This document shows, piece after piece, positions 8,333 to 16,534 of a stretch of DNA of 64,000 nucleotides. The DNA is from Croceimicrobium sp965279135 (lineage in GTDB: Bacteria > Bacteroidota > Bacteroidia > Flavobacteriales > Schleiferiaceae), in the NCBI GenBank assembly GCA_965279135.1, contig OZ257133.1, forward strand, positions 434,001-498,000, written 5' to 3'. The notes beneath the pieces were generated by a model. The model worked only from the letters and a program-made list of their open reading frames with translations, had not been told where the DNA came from and ran no database searches. The number at the start of each line of letters is the position of its first letter. Positions within the stretch are counted from its first letter, which is position 1. The position numbers were made by a program, and so were the translations under genes.

Positions 8333-9805
8333 ATGGCTCAGAAGTTGACAAAGCGCTCCGAAGACTACTCTAAATGGTATAATGAATTAGTCGTTAGAGC
8401 AGACTTAGCAGAGAACAGTGCTGTTCGCGGATCGATGGTGATTAAGCCTTATGGATTTGCCATCTGGGAGAAGATGCAGGCTGAATTAGATCGTATGTTT
8501 AAGGAAACCGGACATGAGAATGCATACTTTCCGCTTTTTATTCCCAAATCCTTTTTCTCTAAAGAAGCTAGTCACGTGGATGGCTTTGCTAAGGAATGTG
8601 CAGTCGTTACTCACTATCGCCTAAAAAATGATCCTGACGGAAAGGGGGTTGTTGTAGATGAAAATGCTCGCCTGGAGGATGAATTAATTGTACGTCCAAC
8701 CTCCGAGACTATTATTTGGGATACCTATCGAAATTGGGTGCAGAGTTATCGGGACCTGCCTTTGAAAATAAATCAGTGGGCCAATGTTGTGCGATGGGAG
8801 ATGCGCACCCGATTGTTCTTGAGAACTGCGGAGTTCTTATGGCAAGAGGGGCATACTGCGCATGCTACGAGAAATGAGGCCGTTGAAGAGGCAGAGACTA
8901 TGCTTCAAGTTTATGCCGATTTTGCCGAAAACTTCATGGCGATTCCAGTTATTAAGGGAATAAAAACCGAGAGTGAAAGATTTGCCGGGGCTGAAGAAAC
9001 CTACTGCATTGAAGCGATGATGCAGGACGGAAAAGCACTCCAAGCGGGAACGAGCCACTTCTTAGGTCAGAATTTCGCTAAGGCTTTTGACGTTAAATAT
9101 GCCTCAAAGGAAGGTAAAGAGGAATTTGTCTGGGCAACCTCCTGGGGCGTATCTACTCGCTTAATGGGTGCTTTGGTGATGACTCACTCTGATGATCAGG
9201 GTTTAGTGCTTCCGCCTAACCTAGCTCCTTATCAGGTTGTGATAGTTCCTATTTACAAGGGGCAGGAACAATTGGATTTGATTTCAGAAAAAGCCAAGGA
9301 GATTCAGGCAAGTTTACGTGCCAAAGGCGTGACTGTGAAATTTGATAATCGTGATACCCACAAGCCAGGATGGAAGTTTGCCGAATACGAATTAAAAGGA
9401 GTACCATTGCGTATAGCCATGGGACCCAGAGATTTGGAGAACAATACGGTGGAACTGGCAAGAAGAGATACCCTTTCTAAAGAAACGGTTGGTGTTGATG
9501 GATTGGAGGACCATATCCTTAATCAACTTGAAGAGATTCAGACTAACCTATTAACTAAGGCTCGGGATTTCAGAGACAGTAATTCCTTCAAGTCGGATGA
9601 TTGGGATGAATTTAAAAAGCAAATAGAAGCTGGCGGATTTGTTTGGGCTCATTGGGATGGAACTTCTGAAACCGAAGAGAAGATCAAGGCAGAAACCAAA
9701 GCAACTATTCGTTGCATACCTCTGGATCAAGAAGTGGAAGAAGGTTCCTGTATTTACAGCGGTAAACAGAGTAAAGGAAGGGTAATTTTCGCTAAGGCTT
9801 ATTAA
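8333..9805 (+). CDS. proS: Prolyl-tRNA synthetase, archaeal/eukaryotic type
   Basis: A class II synthetase that charges tRNA-Pro, 490 residues. The start ATG at 8333 gives MAQKLTKRSEDYSKWYNELV, the usual beginning. Visible are motif 2 (around RPTSETIIWDTYRNWV and NQWANVVRWEMRTRLFLRTAEF) and the anticodon-binding domain. The C-terminal domain ends in the family's typical Tyr (RVIFAKAY). There is no bacterial-type editing insertion. In the C-terminal domain only two of the usual four zinc-ligand Cys remain (RCIP and SCIYSG; WDG replaces WCG), so the zinc site looks lost or degenerate. It diverges from the lipoprotein-porin operon and is followed by tRNA-Glu and rpsT, which have their own promoter. 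Confidence 0.97.
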   Translation: MAQKLTKRSEDYSKWYNELVVRADLAENSAVRGSMVIKPYGFAIWEKMQAELDRMFKETGHENAYFPLFIPKSFFSKEASHVDGFAKECAVVTHYRLKNDPDGKGVVVDENARLEDELIVRPTSETIIWDTYRNWVQSYRDLPLKINQWANVVRWEMRTRLFLRTAEFLWQEGHTAHATRNEAVEEAETMLQVYADFAENFMAIPVIKGIKTESERFAGAEETYCIEAMMQDGKALQAGTSHFLGQNFAKAFDVKYASKEGKEEFVWATSWGVSTRLMGALVMTHSDDQGLVLPPNLAPYQVVIVPIYKGQEQLDLISEKAKEIQASLRAKGVTVKFDNRDTHKPGWKFAEYELKGVPLRIAMGPRDLENNTVELARRDTLSKETVGVDGLEDHILNQLEEIQTNLLTKARDFRDSNSFKSDDWDEFKKQIEAGGFVWAHWDGTSETEEKIKAETKATIRCIPLDQEVEEGSCIYSGKQSKGRVIFAKAY

Positions 9806-9874
9806 AATAAATCGGTTGATTTTCAGTCAATTGAGATTCCGGTCTAAAAAAGTGAGATTTTTTTCAAAACAAGG

Positions 9875-9905
9875 TTTGTAGAATTAGGAAATGCCCTTAC
9901 ATTTG
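9875..9905 (+). promoter_or_regulatory. Promoter of tRNA-Glu and rpsT (TTTG, 19 bases, TACATTTG)
   Basis: The -33 element TTTG (9875-9878) and the -7 element TACATTTG (9898-9905) are 19 bases apart, a textbook Bacteroidota promoter. The tRNA begins 27 bases further on. It is the best-formed promoter in the window. Confidence 0.8.
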
Positions 9906-9932
9906 CAAACCCAAATTTAACGGGACACCCAA

Positions 9933-10004
9933 GGCCCCTTCGTCTATCGGCTAGGACGCCAGGTTTTCATCCTGGAAAGAGGAGTTCGATTCTCCTAGGG
10001 GCTG
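9933..10004 (+). tRNA. tRNA-Glu, anticodon TTC
   Basis: A full cloverleaf can be folded. The acceptor is GGCCCCT with AGGGGCT (one G-U pair), the anticodon stem is CCAGG/CCTGG with loop TTTTCAT (anticodon TTC), and the T-loop is GTTCGATTC. The CCA end is not encoded. The rpsT start codon follows only 13 bases after the tRNA, so the two share a transcript. Confidence 0.96.
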
Positions 10005-10017
10005 CAAGAAAAAAGTT

Positions 10018-10272
10018 ATGGCAAATCATAAGTCTGCATTAAAAAGAGTTCGTTCTGACGAAAAAAAGCGTTTGTTGAACCGTTATCAGCATAAAACCGC
10101 TCGTAATGCGGTGCGTGCTTTGAGAGCGGAAACCGATAAGAAAGCTGCAGAAGAGCGTCTTCCTGTAGTTTATGCTATGGTGGACAAACTAGCTAAGAAG
10201 AACATCATTCACTCTAAGAAGGCTGCTAACTTGAAATCGAGTTTAGCTGCTCATGTGAATGGCTTAGGATAA
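10018..10272 (+). CDS. rpsT: Small ribosomal subunit protein bS20
   Basis: An 84-residue, very basic, helical protein that binds 16S rRNA in the 30S subunit. The N-terminus MANHKSALKRVRSDEKKR and the segment RNAVRALR are typical of S20. No promoter lies between it and the tRNA-Glu gene 13 bases upstream. Its mRNA must therefore be released by tRNA 3' processing and would carry almost no leader. It ends at the strong terminator at 10294-10327. Confidence 0.97.
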   Translation: MANHKSALKRVRSDEKKRLLNRYQHKTARNAVRALRAETDKKAAEERLPVVYAMVDKLAKKNIIHSKKAANLKSSLAAHVNGLG

Positions 10273-10293
10273 GCCTTATAAACAATCTTAAAA

Positions 10294-10327
10294 AGCCCTT
10301 CAGCGTATGCTCGAAGGGCTTTTTTTA
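10294..10327 (+). terminator. Intrinsic terminator after rpsT
   Basis: AGCCCTTC (10294-10301) pairs with GAAGGGCT (10313-10320), followed by a T run. A small inner AGC/GCT pair extends the hairpin. Confidence 0.9.
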
Positions 10328-10329
10328 TT

Positions 10330-10337
10330 TAAAATTG
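10330..10337 (+). promoter_or_regulatory. Near-consensus -7 element (TAAAATTG) before the YggS-type gene
   Basis: The octamer lies four bases before the ATG and directly abuts the rpsT terminator T run. If used, the transcript would be leaderless. Confidence 0.35.
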
Positions 10338-10341
10338 CGTC

Positions 10342-11007
10342 ATGTCAATCGGTTCCAATCTCAAAAAGATCCAGCAAAGCCTGGGTTCAAAAGTCCAATT
10401 AGTTGCGGTTTCTAAAACCAAGCCTAATTCGGATATTATGGAGGCTTACTCCGCGGGTCAAAGAGTTTTTGGTGAGAATCGCATCCAGGAAATGGTAGAC
10501 AAAGCTGAAGCTTTACCTAAGGATATTGAATGGCATATGATTGGTCATGTTCAGGATAACAAGATCAAATACATGGCTGGTTTTGTGAGTCTTGTTCATG
10601 GAATGGATAAAGAGAAAAGGTTGCAGTCTCTCAACAAGGAAGCTTCAAAGCATAATCGAAAGATTGATTGCCTGGTGCAGATTCATATCGCGGAAGAAAG
10701 CAGCAAGTTTGGCTTTGATTATTCGGAGGCAGAGCAACTCTTCCAGAAAGATTTGGATTCTCTTTTTCCAAACCTTCGGATATGCGGCCTGATGGGGATG
10801 GCCACATTTACCGAAGATCAGGATCAGGTGCGAAGAGAATTTCAAGGTTTAAATCGGTTCTTTCAAAAGGTTAAGACGGAACTATACCCTCAGGATCATT
10901 TTAAGCTTCTAAGTATGGGCATGAGTGGAGATTACGAAATCGCAATTGCAGAGGGCTCAAATATGGTGAGGATAGGATCGAGCATCTTCGGTGCAAGAAA
11001 TACTTAG
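10342..11007 (+). CDS. YggS/PROSC family pyridoxal phosphate-binding protein
   Basis: A 221-residue single-domain PLP protein of the YggS (PLP homeostasis protein) family, which adjusts the free vitamin B6 pool and has no known catalytic activity of its own. The PLP Lys lies in LVAVSKTK (Lys about 25). Further family marks are FGENRIQE, WHMIGHVQDNK, GLMGMA and LSMGMSGDYEIAI, followed by VRIGSSIFG. Length is normal. Its stop codon overlaps the stop of the converging gene by four bases (TTAG, 11004-11007), with no terminator between. Confidence 0.94.
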   Translation: MSIGSNLKKIQQSLGSKVQLVAVSKTKPNSDIMEAYSAGQRVFGENRIQEMVDKAEALPKDIEWHMIGHVQDNKIKYMAGFVSLVHGMDKEKRLQSLNKEASKHNRKIDCLVQIHIAEESSKFGFDYSEAEQLFQKDLDSLFPNLRICGLMGMATFTEDQDQVRREFQGLNRFFQKVKTELYPQDHFKLLSMGMSGDYEIAIAEGSNMVRIGSSIFGARNT

Positions 11008-11672
11008 TAGTTTTTCGAAAATCCTATTACCAATCCCACAACCGGACGGAAATTGTAATCGAATTCACTTCCCGGGCTTAGCAATCCTAAATCATAGTCG
11101 GATTTATACTCCTGTACCAATAGCTCTGGTTTATTAATAATAGTTTGGTAGGCAAAACCAAAGTAAGCTTCAAAGTAGATGATCTTAGTGTAGCTCTGGA
11201 TGCCTAATGTTACCTCATAACCCATTGTAATAGGTTGATCCTGAAGTGTGATTTCACGGTACTCCAGGAAAGTGTTCCCATATTCCTGATAGGAGTCCCA
11301 GGCCATCGCATCAAATTCAAATTCGGATACGCCAAATCTGGCGCCGTGTCTTACAACGATCATGTCCTGGTCGCTCACCGGAACAAACATTTTATGGTAA
11401 AGCCCCCCCTGATAAGCCCAATTGGTGCGTTGATACAGACTCCTACTGTTAAACGATTGGTAGAATCGGCGGGAAAACCTTAGTCCCAAATGATGAATAC
11501 CTGATATTTGAATACTGCCGTCAACGGTTAAGGCAGGTACGGCAACATCGCTGCCCACTATCCCGATCTGCCAGTCTGGAACTACCAGACCTTCAGTTGG
11601 CGCTTCTTCAGATTGCCCTTTAAGAAAGGCGCTTGCTCCGAGCAGAATGCAGACTAGTAAATACCTTTTCAT
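11004..11672 (-). CDS. Small outer membrane beta-barrel-like protein
   Basis: 222 residues with a signal peptide (MKRYLLVCILLGASAFLKGQ). The mature part alternates polar and aromatic residues in short strands (for example IIYFEAYFGFAYQ and FRPVVGLVIGF) and ends near an aromatic residue (SKNY). This fits an 8-10 strand outer membrane barrel. I do not recognise a named family. It is the last gene of the DUF5686-LVIVD operon; its ATG overlaps the upstream stop by one base (TAATG). Confidence 0.6.
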   Translation of the reverse strand: MKRYLLVCILLGASAFLKGQSEEAPTEGLVVPDWQIGIVGSDVAVPALTVDGSIQISGIHHLGLRFSRRFYQSFNSRSLYQRTNWAYQGGLYHKMFVPVSDQDMIVVRHGARFGVSEFEFDAMAWDSYQEYGNTFLEYREITLQDQPITMGYEVTLGIQSYTKIIYFEAYFGFAYQTIINKPELLVQEYKSDYDLGLLSPGSEFDYNFRPVVGLVIGFSKNY

Positions 11673-12409
11673 TATAACTCGCTTAATAGATTCAACTTAC
11701 CATTGCGAAATCGATATTGACTTAAGCCATCTTCCGCGACGGCAATAATGAGATCGTCGTAGGGGATAAGATCAAAAGCATCAAAGTCTTCATCAACATC
11801 TAAGAGCTTGAGGGATAATGGATCAGAAACATCAAATACCTTTAATCCTCTATCACAAATTAGAAGAGTATCTCCGTACAAGCCAAGTCCGCGTGGATTA
11901 ACCAGAGGGAAGGAGTTTACTAAAAATGGCTGTCGAAGGTTTCGGATGTCGATTATATCCAGTTGATTCACACTGCGCCAACAGAAATTGTTATCCTCTT
12001 CACTCCTCAAGGTTACAAATGCATACTCTTCATTAGCTACTACAGGGTCGCAGGCTACAATATGCTGGTAAGTGCTGAGACGCTCAACATTCGGTGCATC
12101 GCTCACATCATAGATAAACATACCAGTAGTTGAACCGATAAAAACTGTATTGCTATCTCTCGCAAAGATGGTCTCCGCAGTGGTGAAAAGCTCATGTTTG
12201 CTAATGAAGATCGCATTCGATGGATCAGCGATGTTAAAGACATTAAGGCTACTATTGTCCACCGCAAAGAGGTGATCATTCGCAATGGTAAATCGAGCCA
12301 AACTTCCTGCCTGTCCCACGGGTGAACCACCTGTACCATTGTCATTACTCTCAGCGCATGAGGCCATAAGGATTGCGGCCAATATTATCAGGGAAAAACT
12401 CTTTTTCAT
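11672..12409 (-). CDS. LVIVD-repeat lipoprotein (second of a pair)
   Basis: 245 residues from the ATG at 12409; an ATG at 12421 would add four residues. The lipobox is LMASC. The body has repeats of the LVIVD type (for example LNVFNIADPSNAIFISKHEL and GLKVFDVSDPLSLKLLDVD), which predict a beta-propeller anchored in a membrane by lipid. The chosen start overlaps the stop of the upstream lipoprotein gene by ATGA, so translation is probably coupled. The partner and ligand are unknown. Confidence 0.75.
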   Translation of the reverse strand: MKKSFSLIILAAILMASCAESNDNGTGGSPVGQAGSLARFTIANDHLFAVDNSSLNVFNIADPSNAIFISKHELFTTAETIFARDSNTVFIGSTTGMFIYDVSDAPNVERLSTYQHIVACDPVVANEEYAFVTLRSEEDNNFCWRSVNQLDIIDIRNLRQPFLVNSFPLVNPRGLGLYGDTLLICDRGLKVFDVSDPLSLKLLDVDEDFDAFDLIPYDDLIIAVAEDGLSQYRFRNGKLNLLSEL

Positions 12410-12903
12410 ATCTCTCTCCATTTTACAATAACAGTATTATCGGGACGATTTTCTAAGTCGGGGCTATAGTATCCATCCGGAGCGGTTAGCTCAGGAAACA
12501 CATCGCGATTGCGATCTACCAATTGAACACTTTGATTATTAAATGATAGCACTACAAGGTCTACCGCATTGTCGGCATAGATATAGTCATCTTTGATAGC
12601 GATGTCAATATTTCCGGGAATGGTAATAAATCCAACATTGACAGGATTTTCCGGATCTGTATTGTTTATGATGTGTACCCCTTCAAAACGTTCATTGATA
12701 AAGAGCAAATCACCATAGCGGTAAACTTTTCCAAATTCGTTAATGCTTTGGGGTTCGACCAGCTTAATGGAGTTTTCCAGCACACTTCGTTCCATTAGGA
12801 CGGGTTTGTAACTGGAAGTGGGGTTGTAATAATCCCCATAGGGATCATAGCAAGCCGTGGCTAGGCAGAGGACTAGCAGAATTGGGAATAGGCGGTAATT
12901 CAT
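12406..12903 (-). CDS. LVIVD-repeat lipoprotein (first of a pair)
   Basis: 165 residues with lipobox LATAC (Cys about 18), then a Tyr-rich stretch (YDPYGDYYNPTSSY) and LVIVD-type repeats (GVHIINNTDPENPVNVGFI). It is shorter than its neighbour and ends without a complete propeller, so the two may act together or as a split pair. This is an inference. It follows the DUF5686 gene by 56 bases on the same strand with no terminator between, and is translationally coupled to the next LVIVD gene. Confidence 0.72.
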   Translation of the reverse strand: MNYRLFPILLVLCLATACYDPYGDYYNPTSSYKPVLMERSVLENSIKLVEPQSINEFGKVYRYGDLLFINERFEGVHIINNTDPENPVNVGFITIPGNIDIAIKDDYIYADNAVDLVVLSFNNQSVQLVDRNRDVFPELTAPDGYYSPDLENRPDNTVIVKWREI

Positions 12904-12959
12904 GTTTCCATTTTTTCAGAAGATGCATTCCTCTGAGAAATGGTTGGAAGGGGGAAAGA

Positions 12960-15191
12960 TTATCTGCGATTTCGCTGGTAATAATCGTAGCGAAAGTCGA
13001 ACCCTATACGCAGCGAAGGTCTTAATCGGCTAAAGTTTTCTACGCCGCCGGCAAATTCTACCCTAAGTATCTTAAAAATATTGTCGAAGCCGAAAAACAC
13101 CTCTACAAATGCTGGTTGATCGCTAATATGAAGGGTATTAAAGCCTACTAGACTGTGAATTTTATAGCGACGGGATAAGTTAAAATTAGAAAGCAGCGCC
13201 CCGTCGAAATTATGCTCATAGTGGATTTCCAAATAGGGCTTGGTGGTACTAAAAGTGTAATAAGGTAGCGTACTAAACTGCTTAATTCTTGCCGATCGAT
13301 CGGTCGAAGGCTGAAGAAAGAAAATTTGCACCCCATCGAAATGCTGGTAATCTATAAAAGGGACGTTGGCTTCTCGAAGGAATCGACCGGTGCTAATGTC
13401 AAATTGGGATAAGCCGATATTACCCCAACGGAATTGATGCTGAATACCTAGATTATGGAAAATAAAATCAGTTTCCGCATTCAGATAGGGTAGGCCGATT
13501 TTAAGATCATAATAGATTTTTGGGGCTCGTACTTTTAGGTTTGACCGACCTTTCAAAACATCCTGAAAGCGCTGCTTGTATCGCACTTCATAACGATCTC
13601 CGAACTGGTAGCTTAAGCTTACATCCATTCGCATTGAGCGATGAGGTCTGAAACCCCCTGGATTGATATTGGGAGCGAAGCCTTGATTGTTCGATTCATA
13701 GACCGCATCGGGATTAACCAGATTGAAGTTCGTTCGATTAAAAAGCGGAAACCTTCGGGCATATTCCATATCAACCCCAATGCTGAATCCGCTAAATGTT
13801 TCCCCCTGATATTTTAGCTTCAGATAATCCTTGCCATAAAGATTAATGAAGTTTTGCGCCAGCATTAAATTGTAAATGGTATTAAGAACGGGCAAAATGG
13901 GCTCTTCCTCATTAAGCTGCTTGTAATCAGTACCAATTTCTAAGGCCAGGCTTAGTGGATAAGCATTGTTAGATTGCCAGCTTAGCTCAGCAAGAGGTTT
14001 AATGGTTCGGTCTGCGGTTCCAAAACGTGTTTGCAGACGTAGATTAATTTCATTGTGCTCATTTGCATAACCGAAACGGGTTTGTCCTTTCCAATACAAG
14101 CCTTCTACAGGATTAAATCCAAGACCCTTATAGAGTGGGGGTAGGTCCCAGTGGAATTGACCTTTGCGGTGGGTGAAACCACGATAGAGGTTTTTATAGA
14201 AATAATAGGTGCCTGGATCTAGCCTGCTACTACCAAAAGTCCGGTACTGCTTTTGGAGCTGGTTTTTAATGAGTAGGGAATCCATGTAGATTGAGTCTTC
14301 CTTACTTCGATTCCAGCTTTGCCAATAGGAAGTATCGGCATTAAATTCAGCTTCTTTTTGATCGTAAACCAATTCATCAAATTCACTTTTTTCCCAATGC
14401 TCTCTATACCTGAACTTGCTAAATACCTGTCGCACCTCGTAGTAACCCTGAAAGTTGAAGAGATTTAAATAGAGCTCAATCTTTTGATCAACCGCACGAT
14501 AGAGACCTGATTCGAACCGGAAGTTTTGCACTACTGCAATGCTATCCATAAGCTCCAACTGGTTGTTCGCTGAAATGCTGAATTGAGTGTGAAGGGGTAG
14601 CCCAGTGGCCAAATCAATATCAGCAAGTCCACGGATTGCGGGGAACTTTTCTCTCCTTGGTTCAAAGGCGATTCGGACTTGGGTGCTATCAGAATTCTCC
14701 CTGTGGATTACCTTTATAATGTAAAGGTCTTTTCCCTCTTCGCTAAAGGGACTTACAAATCCACGGTCAAACGCTTCATTTAAGTAGATGCGTTCTTGCA
14801 ACAAACTAAAATCATAGGCAGGCAATTGCTGCCAATTGGGTATCGGTAGTTTACCTGATTCTCTTTTTAATACAACATCCTGTACATAATAACGGGGACT
14901 ACCGTAGTGTGCTTCTATTAATGCCTCGCTGTAGTAGGCAAGTCCGGAGTCTTTTTTGGCAGGAATTACTACTCCGGAAAAAGGCCAGATGTCAAAAGGA
15001 ACTTCTTGAACCCAGGCCTTACATGTTTCTTGAACTCGGGCTTTGTAACTATAGTGTTTTGTTAAGTTTTGCTCCCGTCGATCGCGTACATGATCGATCA
15101 AAGATTGGGGGTCCATAGATTGCCCCTTCAAAGAAAAGGTGGCAATGAATATAGAAACAGTTAGATGATATAGATACCGCGAGCTTTTCAT
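12960..15191 (-). CDS. DUF5686 family outer membrane protein
   Basis: 743 residues with signal peptide MKSSRYLYHLTVSIFIATFSLKGQ. The N-terminal third has the DUF5686 pattern (YYSEALIEAHYGSPRYYVQDVVLKRESG, then YDFSLLQERIYL). The C-terminal half is a run of amphipathic strands ending SLRIGFDFRYDYYQRN, as in outer membrane barrels. Many DUF5686 proteins begin with a carboxypeptidase-regulatory-like beta-sandwich (about 90 residues). That domain is absent here and the conserved part starts right after the signal peptide. It leads the operon with the two LVIVD lipoproteins and the small barrel. Function is unknown; a role in the cell surface is likely. Confidence 0.75.
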   Translation of the reverse strand: MKSSRYLYHLTVSIFIATFSLKGQSMDPQSLIDHVRDRREQNLTKHYSYKARVQETCKAWVQEVPFDIWPFSGVVIPAKKDSGLAYYSEALIEAHYGSPRYYVQDVVLKRESGKLPIPNWQQLPAYDFSLLQERIYLNEAFDRGFVSPFSEEGKDLYIIKVIHRENSDSTQVRIAFEPRREKFPAIRGLADIDLATGLPLHTQFSISANNQLELMDSIAVVQNFRFESGLYRAVDQKIELYLNLFNFQGYYEVRQVFSKFRYREHWEKSEFDELVYDQKEAEFNADTSYWQSWNRSKEDSIYMDSLLIKNQLQKQYRTFGSSRLDPGTYYFYKNLYRGFTHRKGQFHWDLPPLYKGLGFNPVEGLYWKGQTRFGYANEHNEINLRLQTRFGTADRTIKPLAELSWQSNNAYPLSLALEIGTDYKQLNEEEPILPVLNTIYNLMLAQNFINLYGKDYLKLKYQGETFSGFSIGVDMEYARRFPLFNRTNFNLVNPDAVYESNNQGFAPNINPGGFRPHRSMRMDVSLSYQFGDRYEVRYKQRFQDVLKGRSNLKVRAPKIYYDLKIGLPYLNAETDFIFHNLGIQHQFRWGNIGLSQFDISTGRFLREANVPFIDYQHFDGVQIFFLQPSTDRSARIKQFSTLPYYTFSTTKPYLEIHYEHNFDGALLSNFNLSRRYKIHSLVGFNTLHISDQPAFVEVFFGFDNIFKILRVEFAGGVENFSRLRPSLRIGFDFRYDYYQRNRR

Positions 15192-15249
15192 CTATCAACA
15201 AAGAAAAGACATAACGGTCTCCATTGTCTTAAAATTTTAGAAGAATAAA

Positions 15250-15257
15250 TATCTTCG
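15250..15257 (+). promoter_or_regulatory. Near-consensus -7 element (TATCTTCG) before the exonuclease gene
   Basis: The element ends five bases before the ATG at 15263. A leaderless mRNA is the natural reading. Confidence 0.4.
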
Positions 15258-15262
15258 TTGTG

Positions 15263-16534
15263 ATGTATTGCGTGGTCGATATCGAATCCAGTGGAGGCCC
15301 TTTTGGTAAGGAATCTATGATTGAGATAGCAGCCTTCCGTTTTGATGGAGAGGAGGTTGTTGATCAGTTAATCAGCCTGGTTCATCCTCATCGTAAAGTG
15401 CAACCATTCGTGGCTAAGATGACTGGGATAACTGATAAGATGCTTATCCGAGCGCCTAGATTTCATGAAATAGCAAAGCGTATAATTGAGATCACGGAAG
15501 ATGCGATCCTTGTTGGTCATAATGTCGAGTTCGACTACCGTATGATTCGTCAGGAATTTGATCGTCTCGGATATCAATTTGAACGTTCGACCCTCGATAC
15601 CATCTCGCTTGCTGAATCCCTCATTCCGGGACTTAAAAGTTACGGCTTAGACGCACTTTGCGAAGAGTTAGGATTAAACAGACCAGCAAAACACCGCGCT
15701 GAGCACGATGCCCGAGCTACTTTGGAGCTGTTTCAGATTCTGAGGGATAAGGATCAAAACAAGGGGATTAACTCTTTTGAGCAAAGCGTGCTGGAAGGCG
15801 ATTATCACAAGGATAAGGTGCGGGATTTATTGCGATCAGTGAAACACAATAAGGGTATCTATTACCTACACGACCGCCATGGGAAACTGCTTTACCTGGG
15901 AGCTTCCGACAACATAAAGTCTGCAATAAATCGCCTCTTTATGGGGGACGGAGATCGAATCTCTACTTTAAAGGATCTCACTTTTAGTTTAAAAGTAGAG
16001 CCCGCCGGAAATTGGTTAATTGCCCGCATCAAGAAACAGGAGGAATTGGTAAGCTCCAAGCCAGCTTTTAATCGTATTCAGCATCAGCACTTGCAGGTGG
16101 GAGTTTTTGCGGATAAGAGGCAAACTCCTCCACACCTATCAGCTCAGAGTTTAGATACAGCCGGGAAGAAGAAACCCTTGTTTCGCACGAGTAATATGAA
16201 ATCGGCGCAACGGGCCTTGCGAATGTTTAGTCGTATTCGAGATGAAGAAAAATCTCAGGAAATACTTAATGTTTTAATTGAGTTTCCTGAAAATGCTTTA
16301 TTTCAAGCGAAGGGCAGACAGCATGGAGAGAGGGCGGTCTTTGTAATTGAGGAAGGACAGTTTAAGGGCTATCTCTATTATAAGCTCAATGACAAATTGA
16401 AGTCTTGGGAAAGAGTTCGGCACTTAATGACCAGCATAAGTGCCGAACCGGAATATTCAGATCTTCTCAAGCTTGGGATTCTTTCAGGGGAGTTTACCCT
16501 TTTCCCGATGCAAGCAGAAGTAAAGCCGTCTTAG
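15263..16534 (+). CDS. DEDDh 3'-5' exonuclease fused to a GIY-YIG nuclease domain
   Basis: About 423 residues. Residues 1-165 are a DnaQ-like exonuclease with all DEDDh residues visible: the Asp and Glu of VDIES, the HNVEFD Asp, and HRAEHDA with the His and final Asp. Residues about 195-285 are a GIY-YIG domain of the UvrC kind (KGIYYLHDRHGK, LLYLGAS, then Arg in INRLF and Glu in KQEELVSSKPAFN). The last 140 residues are unrecognised. Such fusions of exonuclease and UvrC-like domains are known in several phyla and are taken to act in DNA repair; the substrate here is unknown. The ATG at 15263 is preferred over the GTG at 15260. It converges on the gene at 16531 with a 4-base stop overlap. Confidence 0.85.
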   Translation: MYCVVDIESSGGPFGKESMIEIAAFRFDGEEVVDQLISLVHPHRKVQPFVAKMTGITDKMLIRAPRFHEIAKRIIEITEDAILVGHNVEFDYRMIRQEFDRLGYQFERSTLDTISLAESLIPGLKSYGLDALCEELGLNRPAKHRAEHDARATLELFQILRDKDQNKGINSFEQSVLEGDYHKDKVRDLLRSVKHNKGIYYLHDRHGKLLYLGASDNIKSAINRLFMGDGDRISTLKDLTFSLKVEPAGNWLIARIKKQEELVSSKPAFNRIQHQHLQVGVFADKRQTPPHLSAQSLDTAGKKKPLFRTSNMKSAQRALRMFSRIRDEEKSQEILNVLIEFPENALFQAKGRQHGERAVFVIEEGQFKGYLYYKLNDKLKSWERVRHLMTSISAEPEYSDLLKLGILSGEFTLFPMQAEVKPS

